This document shows positions 1 through 8,626 of a stretch of DNA of 64,000 nucleotides, piece by piece. This DNA comes from Linnemannia hyalina (Eukaryota > Mortierellomycota > Mortierellomycetes > Mortierellales > Mortierellaceae), in NCBI GenBank assembly GCA_019671135.1, contig JAHRHY010000012.1:124001-188000 (forward strand). The letters run 5' to 3'. Position 1 is the stretch's first letter, and the number at the start of each line of letters is the position of its first letter. Made by a program: the position numbers and the translations under genes. The notes under the pieces are model-generated. The model saw only the letters and a program-made list of their open reading frames with translations, did not search any database and was not told the origin of the DNA.

Positions 1-1792
1 CAGGAGCTGTTTAATGATGATGACATCAGTGATGATGAGCCGTCGACACAAGGAAAGGTCGAGGATGGTTGCCTATCGTCTTCCTCTTCCTCAGCGCAAA
101 CAAGGATGACTGACAAGAAGATTGACAGCAAACCATGGACTCTCCCACCGCCCCCGGACTTCAAGAATATCTTCATGCACACAAAGGAGGAGCACGCGGC
201 ACAAGCTGATGTTCCACTCGCATTTCAACTCGACGGCGAACTTTCACCCTTGACCCTTTTCACGCTCTTTTTCTCGGATTCGGTATGTTCACAAATTGCA
301 GTCAATACCAACGCTTATGCAGTATCAAAAGGAGCTGGAGAAGTAGAAGGGTCACGCCACTGGGAGGATACGACCTTGGGCGACATACATATATTCCTAG
401 GCATCCTTGTCTACATGGGCATATTCCGACTACCCTGCGTCGAGGACTACTGGTCAACAAACCCAAACTACCCCCAACATTCGATCGCTCACTTCATGAC
501 CCTTGTTCGCTTCCAACAATTGAAGCGTTTCCTTCACGTCTCCCACCCAGACCTACTGGAAGAACATTGGTACTCAAAAGTAGAGCCTCTTTCGACCAAA
601 CTCGCTACCGACTTCGCTCGTTACTACGTTCCCTCCACCAATGTGTCCATCGACGAGATGATTGTTCGCTTTTCAGGAAGGAGTGCTCACACCGTACGCA
701 TGAAGGGTAAGCCTACCCCGGAAGGCTACAAGATTCTCGCTTTTTGTCAAGCGGGATACACCTATTCCTTCCTCTACACCTCTCGCATCAAATCCATCAT
801 TGGCATAGACAGGATAAACGGGCTTACTCCAACCTCTTCCGCTGCTGTTCGTCTCGCCAAATCACTCCCCTACAAGACTCGTCCATTCAACATCTACATG
901 GACAACTATTTTTCCAACATCCCGCTTTTCAAGCACCTACGTGGACTCAACATCGGCGCTTGTGGTACCACCCGCATCAACTCAGCCCGCTTCCCTGACA
1001 CTTTGAAAGTGGGTAAGAGTGAGAAACTACAATGGAATACCCTGACAGGAGTTGTTATCGACAAACAGGTTCTTGCCGTCGTTTGGATGGATAATGCATC
1101 CGTCACCATGCTGAGTACCATCCACAAAATCAACACGGATGATGACTTCATTGAGCGTATTCGACGCTGCCCTCGCAACACTAGCACTAACGCAGCCAAT
1201 GCTCGGGCAATATTCAATGGCAAGCCCAGAGCGGCACTCAGAATCCCCAAGTTGATTGATGACTACAACCGCAACATGAATGGCGTCGATGTCAGTAACC
1301 AGTTCAGGGCATATTACAGCACCCAATTAACTGTGTTCAGGACATGGATGCCTCTCTTTTTTTGGATTCTCGACACCACCATCATCAACGCCTATCGAAA
1401 ATCTATGTCGTCCAAAAAGGATCCCTTTCTCACAAAACTTTCTGTCTCAGGTTGGCATGGGATTTGATCAGGAAGGGAGCAGAAAGCAAACAGCACATGG
1501 ACTACAGCAAACGGGCACGAGTTCACAGAGCCACCAAACCAGAACCAACCAAGAAGATATATGTTACCAAAAATTGCTCTGATCTGCCCACCATCCGTTT
1601 CACCCCAAGACCCCACTCACCCATAATTCTCGACCAAAAATCCAACTGCTTTTCTGTCGCTTCAGAGCCACTGTCTTCGACGACAAAAACCACGATAGGA
1701 AAACTCAAACAGTCATAGCCTGTGAGATCTGCAATGTTGCCTTGTGTATGTCAAAGGCCCGCAATTGCTTCAGAGAATTCTATAAATCGTAG
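1..1792 (+). pseudogene. piggyBac-type transposase (DDE_Tnp_1_7), left-truncated by window and frameshifted
   Basis: This is a cut-and-paste transposase of the piggyBac/PGBD family. The frame is open from base 1, starting in an acidic stretch (DDDISDDE) typical of the family N-terminus, so the start lies outside the window. The RNase H-like catalytic core is readable. The three catalytic aspartates expected for the family are at 652-654 (SIDEM), 901-903 (YMDNYF) and 1288-1290 (NGVDVSNQ). The aspartate that usually follows three residues after the last one is Asn here. The first frame stops at 1467. Family-like sequence continues in a second frame (LAWDLIRKGAE, about 1454-1640) and then in a third, which ends in the C-terminal cysteine-rich zinc ribbon (CEICNVALC at 1721, stop at 1790-1792). 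At least two frameshifts therefore separate core and ribbon, making this a decayed copy. Splicing is an unlikely alternative because no good donor/acceptor pairs are visible. Confidence 0.85.
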
Positions 1793-2392
1793 TTGTAGTT
1801 GACACCATAACCAGCAAGGAGAAGCACCCCGCTGATACTAATGAAGAACAAAAAATAAAGGCCCTAAAACACCCCTTTTTAGATTGTTAACATATGGCGG
1901 TGCATGTGACTAGCACGAATTTTGACGGTTAAGGGTCACGCCAAAAAAAAAAAAAGACCGCCTGTCGCGTCGCGTCGCTGGGGAGCAAATAAAATGTCCT
2001 TGGGCTGCCTTTTCCCACTCCAACACCTTTGCCAAGTTCGCTCATGGAATCCTAAGTGGACATCGTTGATCAGGACAGAGATCCAAACCAGAGCTACACC
2101 TAGTCTTCTGTAAGTGCATCGCTCTCCGTCTATTGGCGTCAGCTTGGATGACCAATCAATACCAGGACCTCGCTAACCCCATGGCCGACTTTACCTCATT
2201 CTGTCAACAGATCAACTGCTCACGCGCCAGAAACCTTGCCACAGTAAGCTGACTTTTTGTGATTGGCAGCCAACTCTCACCCTTTAAACCATAAGGAATG
2301 TACTGACGTCATTGTCAACAAACAAAAAAACCGATTAGACTCAATCGACCGACTTCTGACATCCAATCACTGCGACCTCCACCCCACCCCTC

Positions 2393-2425
<33 letters not shown>

Positions 2426-2559
2426 ACATCCGTACGGCTCACGCCCCTGCTTCATTAAGGTATTATTATGTTTCAAATCCGCCGACATTGTCCGCCCAAT
2501 GTGGTGTTTGTTTCCATCTTCTGATGAGCTTTTCTTCATTCTTTCCTTTACAGTCAGTC
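1793..2559. other. intergenic between transposase relic and PIN/Fanzor gene
   Basis: No coding sequence is recognised here. The interval holds an A13 run near 1943, a CA microsatellite (2393-2427), and a pyrimidine tract ending in CAG (2541-2553) seven bases before the ATG of the next gene. That tract could be the 3' end of a 5'-UTR intron. The left boundary of any Fanzor-bearing element should lie here, but I could not define terminal repeats. Confidence 0.5.
2393..2427. repeat. CA dinucleotide microsatellite
   Basis: Uninterrupted CA units become CACACG-variant units towards the right end. The repeat lies about 130 bases upstream of the start of the PIN/Fanzor gene. Confidence 0.9.
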
Positions 2560-4187
2560 ATGGGCGTCAACGGACTCCCAGGAGAGATAAAGAACGCGAC
2601 GGGCATTGCGCCGGCGAAAATGAACGGCAAGGAATTTCACGTCGACATGAACGGTACCTACTACGGGTTGATGAAGGCGCGAGCCTACTCTGTCGTACAA
2701 AAATACACGACCACGCTGACGCGCGACACCGAGCCCGCTAACCTGCACATGCCACAGATGGAGGATGCGCCAGAGCGACCCGAGTCGACAGACTCTGCCT
2801 CCCCAGACCCGAACGATGCCCAGGCGGACCTTCTGAGACGTGCGAACATGCTCTTTGGTCTCAAAGATAAGCTTGCTATGGTGACGAGTGGACCCAACAG
2901 CCCCGACTCTGTCGTCGTTGGCAAAGATGGGATGTTACAGGATGGCACGGACCAACAGAGAGTTATGGTAATGAATCTTCTTGAGGACTGAATGCAGGAT
3001 TTAGCATGGGTCCACTGGTGATTATTTACTTGATTAGTTAATTATCATTTGCTATGTCGTCGTTTGCTTGAAATAGTTCTTCGGTCACATTGCAGATGAA
3101 CTGTACAGGAAGCTTTCTCAGTTCTGTACTCCCGAAGACGAATCTGTCACCCTTCACTTCGATGGAGAGCCATCCATTCAGAAACAGGCGGAGCACCGAG
3201 CTCGCGACGACAAGCTGCGTAAGGGCACCGACGAACTTCACCAAGCAATCGAACAAGCACGTGTGGTGGGTGGATCTCGTCGAAAGGCTGCTTACAAACG
3301 GTGCAGGAATCTCTACAAGCCAACAACCGTAATTCAAGGAGAAGTTATAGCGGAGTTGATCAAAAAGTACGACTGCCATGTATGCCTCTGCCGCTTTCAG
3401 TCGGATACTTGCATTGCCAAGCTTTGTGCCCAGTCTCCGAATCCCCAGGACATCATTGTTGTCTCCGGTGATTCGGACTTGATTTGTTTCGGGGCTGTGC
3501 CGAGAGTGTTGTATCCAATCGGCAAGTCAAGAGAGCTCACTCTTTTCGAAAAGGATGCGATTTTGGAGGTCCTCGATTTGCCTTCGGAGCGGCATTTACT
3601 ACTCGCGGCTGTTGTGACGGGCAACGACTACACTCGGGGGGGTGCCATATTTCGGGATCAAGAAGAACTGCGAGATTATTCGGGAAATGGAGCTACCCGG
3701 CTCTGACGTCGAATCGTTTCGTTGGTACGTCCACGAGTTTCTCGTTCGAGTGCGACACCAGCTTCTTTCCGAGAGAGTCCCTCGGAAGAAACGAAAACGA
3801 ATCGACTCGCAGCTATCGGTTACGGTTGAAGACTTCGACCATGCTTTATCTGCCTTTGTGGGCGTCCAGGAAGATGCCGTATCCTCCGTTGATCAGAGCC
3901 CACACCCCCAGCCTTTTACCAGTCAACAGCACACATCGATTGAGCAGGGAGGGCAACGAGACTGTAATGCGCACGAGATTGTCATGAGGGCCCTGCTCGA
4001 TCTTGAGTACCAGAAGGTTGCAGAGGTTCAGGCACGTGCGGCAATGGGATTCACACCACCGATGGAGGACAAGAAGCCAGCTCCCAAAAAGAATGTAAAT
4101 CGGGCCAGGACAGCGAAAACGCAGCGAGCTCGCCGGGAGGCAGCGAAAAGGAACAGGAAACGTAAAAAATGGAGGAAATCCAGGTAA
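2560..4187 (+). CDS. XPG/FEN1-like PIN-domain nuclease, possibly the N-terminal half of a Fanzor fusion
   Basis: This is a structure-specific nuclease-like protein of the FEN1/XPG superfamily. Exon 1 is 2560-2967, beginning MGVNGL like the FEN1 start MGI.GL. Exon 2 begins at 3077 after a GTAATG...AATAG intron, phase 0. Acidic active-site positions are readable: HVDMN (Asp at 2644), LHFDGEP (Asp at 3161), SGDSDL (Asp at 3470 and 3476) and TGNDYTRG (Asp at 3626). Where FEN1 has a Glu-x-Glu pair, this copy reads Gln-Ser-Asp (3398-3406). A run of seven G (3636-3642) shifts the frame; six G would restore continuity into the next segment (VPYFGIKKN onward). The C-terminus is Lys/Arg-rich. The apparent stop at 4185-4187 lies inside a consensus donor, CAG|GTAAGA, so transcripts may splice from 4183 to 4276 and continue into the Fanzor frame. 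Family identity is confident; function in this copy is doubtful because of the frameshift. Confidence 0.75.
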
Positions 4188-4275
4188 GACAATCTCACAT
4201 TGACGTCTCCGGGTTTGCACAAGTTATGGAAATGTTTCTAAGTCTCCCTAATTATTATTTTTTGTGGTTAATTAG

Positions 4276-6957
4276 GTTCAAGTCTCGCACTGACAATCAG
4301 GTTCGGTACTCTCCCCACAGGGTCAGTGATCCGTCGACAGCCACCCCTGTTTCTGATAATCAACTGTCGACAATGTCCCCGTCACAACCAAAAAAGCGAC
4401 CCGTCGACAAGCAGCCCAAGGCTGTTGAAGATTCGCCTTCAGCATCCTCGTCATCGTCGACAGACCGCTCGTCGAAGAACAAAAGACGGAAGGCGTCATC
4501 CAAGAAAAAACTCGCGAGACCACGCGACATCGATGCAACCCCAACAGCACCAAAACTCAAGGACGCTTTCAAGTTTGCTTTTCCGACGATAACCCAGACA
4601 GTTGGTTCCTTGAAAGGATGCCTGCGCCGTAGCCTTCGACCCCTCGGGATCTCTGATGACCAAGTCGACACCATTGCGAGCCGCCTGGAGAAGGCCACGA
4701 GCCTGATCAATGAAGCTCGTCCCCACGTGTTCAGGATGATACAGCTGTTTTTACTGGAAGAAGTCACAACAGCGTTTAGCCCGCAAGGAGCCTCAGGGGA
4801 GACGAATGTCGATCTGCTGGACCTGGTGATGAACAAGGCTTCCGGTCAGATGTTCATCCGTGGATTAATGTCGTTGGCCTTGAATGGAAAGATTGTTGAG
4901 AAAAAGTGCAAGAAGTCCGAGTCCATCCGTGCTCGAGAGCTCGCACAGAGGGTCTATGCCCGATACAAAACGATCATTCTCCACTTTTCGCCTATTAACA
5001 CTACCGACATCCCCCTGGGCGACATGCAGATGGAGTTCGGACTTGCCACGATGGTATGTCTCCACACACACTTCAGAAAGCTACCGTCTACTGTCACCGG
5101 AAAGGTATTTACTTCTTTCTTGTTTGAGTTATGTTTGATGCAAGATCAAAATGTTTTTCGTACTCTAACAATGTCTTACCCGCGCTTTTGTGTAGATGGT
5201 AAAACTGGGATGGAGCAAAGACATCATACCTCTCGTTGACGGAGACGTGCCTCCTGAAGCCCAACGACAGCAGGACAACGACGCTCTAGACGAACCTCCA
5301 ACGACTGCGCCCCTGGGATCTGACGAATATGCGACCGACGACGACGGATGCTACAAGTTCAAGGCGGGTTTTCTCAGGGATTGGTGGGGCCACTTACTCT
5401 CGCTACCTGCAGAGAAGCGACCTGTGTTCTGTCCTCAGCCGAAGCTCCGGGATGCGTTTGTGATGATACCGGAGCGAGCAGTGTGGAGAATTCTATGGGG
5501 AGGAACTGCGAGGAACAATCCGGCCAAGACGATCGTGGAGACGATTTTGAGTCACGCGGAGGCGTCGGATTGTGTTGATTCGGACTATGGAAAAGTGCTT
5601 GAGACGCTTTTCTATGGGCGAAGAAGGCCCATTGGTCACGACAACGACGGAGGACCAGATCTGAGACGGACACCCTACGCAAAACGGACGACAAGGATGG
5701 CAGAGCTTGCGGAAGGTGATCCTTCTAGGTTTGGTTAACGGTCATTGCAGGACTACTGTAACAGGAAGCTGGCCTATCTTCGAGTTGTTGCGAACTGTAG
5801 GGATGAAGGAGTACCATGTACGCAATCACCGCCAGAATTTCCCGCCAACCCCAGTACAAAATCACGCTATGCCTTGAACAATATGATTCGGAGTAACGGC
5901 TTGGAGCTGCAGATCCTCGCCTACGACACCAAACACGAGCCACATGGAGCCCTGGACCCAGTCATGCGTATCGAAAAAGTATTACCTGATGAGGACGCTA
6001 TCGCCAGGATATTCCAGGGGAAAACACCAAAGTGTCGCGGGTGGGACCCTGGGGAGTTGGTGACGGCGGCTTTATGTCTGATCGAGCACGAACGTGAGTG
6101 GAATGGAGCACCAGACCCTGGGGATCCACCTGTGACCAACCTAATGATACGTCGAGCAGCTTTATACTCTCCCACCACTGCAGCTCGATCCGAAAGAGAG
6201 AGAGTCAAAAACAGGAAGCTTCGAGTGGTGCCGGGCGAGAGTATCGATGGAGGGATTTGGGCGAGGGGTGTCGATCCAAAGGGAGCCAGGACAGACGTAC
6301 AGTCCATCCAGGAGATCGAAAGTTGTTTGCCCCCAAAAGGCCAAGTAACCGTGGAGGATTTCGAGGATGCTGTTCGTGTCAGAGTGTCTACGGAGCCCTT
6401 GCTTCGGGAGTTTGAAGGCTCACTACACATGAAAAAAGCCGCCTGGGAGGAGAAGAAAGCCGTTCGTGCCGAACTGGATATGGCTGTGGCTGCAATCCTA
6501 CGCCTTTGTGGACCGGAGCCGTGTCTTATTGCTATTGGCAACGGCAAGTTTCGAACGGGGATAAACTTGGCTTCCAAGCATGAGACATTGCAGAGTCATT
6601 TTGCCAAGAAGGTACCGTCATTATGCCGCGACAAACAATTATTTACTTGCTCAATTGTCAACGTTATGCTATGGGACCGTTCAATAACCGTCAATCTTCT
6701 ATCTAACGTAGGCGCGAGCACATGGCCACCTTGTCGTTTTGGTTGATGAATACCTGTCCTCGACCGTTTGCCCAGCTTGCACTGCCCGAGGAGAGACCTC
6801 CAGGATGGCAAAGCCGACTTCAAGATCTTGTGTCTGCCTCGCCTGTGGTCGATGGATCAACAGGGACTCGGTTGGAGCTCACAACATTGCACTGATCGCT
6901 GAGCAATGGCTCTTCGATCAGTCTCGACCGATCTCTCTCCTTCGGCCCAGCGTTTAA
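4276..6957 (+). CDS. Fanzor-type RNA-guided nuclease homologue (eukaryotic TnpB-like, RuvC plus zinc ribbon)
   Basis: Exons are 4276-5104, 5196-6611 and 6712-6957; all junctions are phase 0. An independent start could be ATG 4373. The N-terminal third is basic and low in complexity, then helical. The RuvC-like nuclease is read from motifs: RuvC-I GWDPGEL (Asp at 6045), a central IAIGNGKF block (about 6529-6552), VDEYLSSTVC supplying the relocated catalytic Glu described for Fanzors (6748), a zinc ribbon CPAC...CLACG, and RuvC-III NRDSVGAHNIA (Asp at 6865). This order and spacing match Fanzor/TnpB proteins, which cut DNA guided by an RNA encoded next to the gene. An in-frame TAA (5736-5738) interrupts exon 2. 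The sequence after it ends in an acceptor-like CAG, but no suitable donor was found, so it is probably a nonsense mutation. Identity is confident; activity of this copy is unlikely unless the stop is bypassed. Confidence 0.82.
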
Positions 6958-6971
6958 CCTTCATAATTGTA

Positions 6972-7149
6972 AAGACCCCGAACAGGTCTTACCAAGTTAT
7001 CCTTGTGACTGGCAACGGTCGAAGGGATAAATCAAACTTACCACCCTCTTGACTACACGAAGCTATGTGAGTGTGGCTGTTTCAGGTTACAACATAAAGC
7101 AGCTGCGACGCGGGCCCAGATCGCCATGTTTGCAAAAGAGCAAATGGCG
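6972..7149 (+). ncRNA. candidate omega/guide-scaffold RNA: hairpin cluster downstream of Fanzor
   Basis: Three inverted repeats follow the Fanzor stop codon. The first is a perfect 6-bp stem, AAGACC/GGTCTT (6972-6977 with 6985-6990, 7-base loop). The second is CCTT-G-TGACT/GGTCG-AAGG (7001-7025) with a 6-base loop, one bulge and two G-T pairs. The third is a 10-bp stem, CGCCA..TTTGC/GCAAATGGCG (7122-7149), with a 2-base bulge and A-rich loop. Fanzor and TnpB guide RNAs are typically transcribed from the 3' end of the element, overlapping or just beyond the ORF, so position and structure fit. There is no expression or conservation evidence, and the 3' boundary, where a guide would begin, is not known. 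Confidence 0.35.
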
Positions 7150-8626
7150 TCTTTGATTAGCTGGGGTGGAGATAAAGGACGCAGCAATCCTTTCTCGCAG
7201 GAGAAGGGGAGACTGTTGGAAGCACGCGCGCAGCATGTTGCAATTTGTAGCGGCGGTTGAACCATAGGCGTATTGTCCATTTTATTCTTGTTCTCACAAG
7301 TGAACAAACGATGGTTTCCTTTCTAGGCAACAATCTGGTTCACACGGCCATGATTGGATAGGAGCATCTCTCATTTTCTTCATCTAAAAAATCTGCTCGG
7401 CTCAATTGTATCCTAACTCGCTGTCCTTTTTTTTCTCATGAACACGTATTCGATAGTTTGACCAGTTCATGAATAGAGTCACGATCATCGTCATTCTTGG
7501 TCCTTATTATCGCACTACTCACATTGAAAAAAAAGTATGTAACGTACGACAAATTTGTAAAAGCATCACAAAGCGCTGTGAGCAAAGTAAACATAACGCT
7601 CTCTCGATTGGGGAAGCCGCGAGAACCCCAATCTTTTAGTACTGGGAAGGATTTGTCACAGTGAATGCAGTTTTTTGTTTTGAGACAGTCGAAATACTCT
7701 TGGCAAAGGAGTATGTTGATGAAATAAAGCTGTTGGAAGAGAGGTCCAAGGATTGGCGCCCCCATTTGGTCATGTTCATGAATTTTTATTTCTTTTCGAA
7801 TCGAGCTTTTTTTTTTTTCTTGTGGCCACTTCGAATGATAAAGTTCAGCGTGCCAATTGAACACGACAGGAGGTGAAAGAAGGTGCCCCTCGTTTATCCT
7901 TTCTTTCTTATTTACTCGAATGAAGACAAGAAGAAGAACAGCAAGGAAGTCAGGGAATAAGGGAAGAAAGATTGAAGGTGGTTTCGAATTCACAAATGAT
8001 CGTTGTCACTGACAAGCAATTGAGCAGTCTGGATGACCGATCAAGGACGCTTTCTCGGTCCCAGTTCCAGACCGTTGGCAAGCTACTGATCAGCTTGATG
8101 ATGATGATAGGATGGGGGGAGAGGTTATTTGGACAATGATCGGTCGGTTGTAAACAGGAAGATTGTCGTATTCGTACACAAGAGAACAAGGATGACACCA
8201 CAAACGAATCATCAGCAAGAAGGCGTGCAATGGTTCTTCTTTTTCGTCAACACAAAGAAGAAACGAGAGAAAAAGAGAGTTCACGGAGGGGTGATCCGGC
8301 CAATGAGAGACATATGAGTGGCGTTGGTGGGAAAGAAGGGGAAAAGGGAGCAAACTAGCTGCCTGGGTGAATGTGATGGACATGAGTGGAACAACTTTCT
8401 TTATGTACAGCCCCTCTGTGTGTGAATGGTGTGTTTGGTGTGTGTGTGTCTGTGTGAGCATTTCCTTCCTTCCTGTGGCTTGTTCCACTGTTCATTCAAA
8501 TAATGGTTTTCCCATCACCACGGCTTTACAAGGGAACACTACCGTGTGTCTTCACTCACTTGTTCACTCACTCACTTCAATCAATACATCATAGTATAAT
8601 CAATCGCACATATCGCACATATAAAT
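7150..8626. other. gene-free interval upstream of the aminopeptidase
   Basis: No protein or RNA gene is recognised. The interval contains TG-rich runs (about 8417-8460) and A/T-rich runs. The sequence ATATAAATATGG immediately abuts the aminopeptidase start codon. A 185-codon minus-strand frame (7436-7993) has no recognisable domain. Confidence 0.4.

Noticed and set aside
1887..1890. TTAA as a piggyBac target-site duplication at the right end of the transposase relic
   Set aside because: Adjacent bases do not show the usual CCC/GGG-type terminus, and the left end is outside the window.
1966..7112. CGCGTCGC (1966-1978, twice overlapping) and its complement GCGACGCG (7105-7112) as terminal inverted repeats of the Fanzor element
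   Set aside because: Only eight bases match and flanking bases do not; such a match is plausible by chance and no target duplication was found.
7436..7993. 185-codon minus-strand frame between Fanzor and aminopeptidase
   Set aside because: No domain, low-complexity Lys/Phe/Ile runs, and no supporting context; likely chance in A/T-rich DNA.
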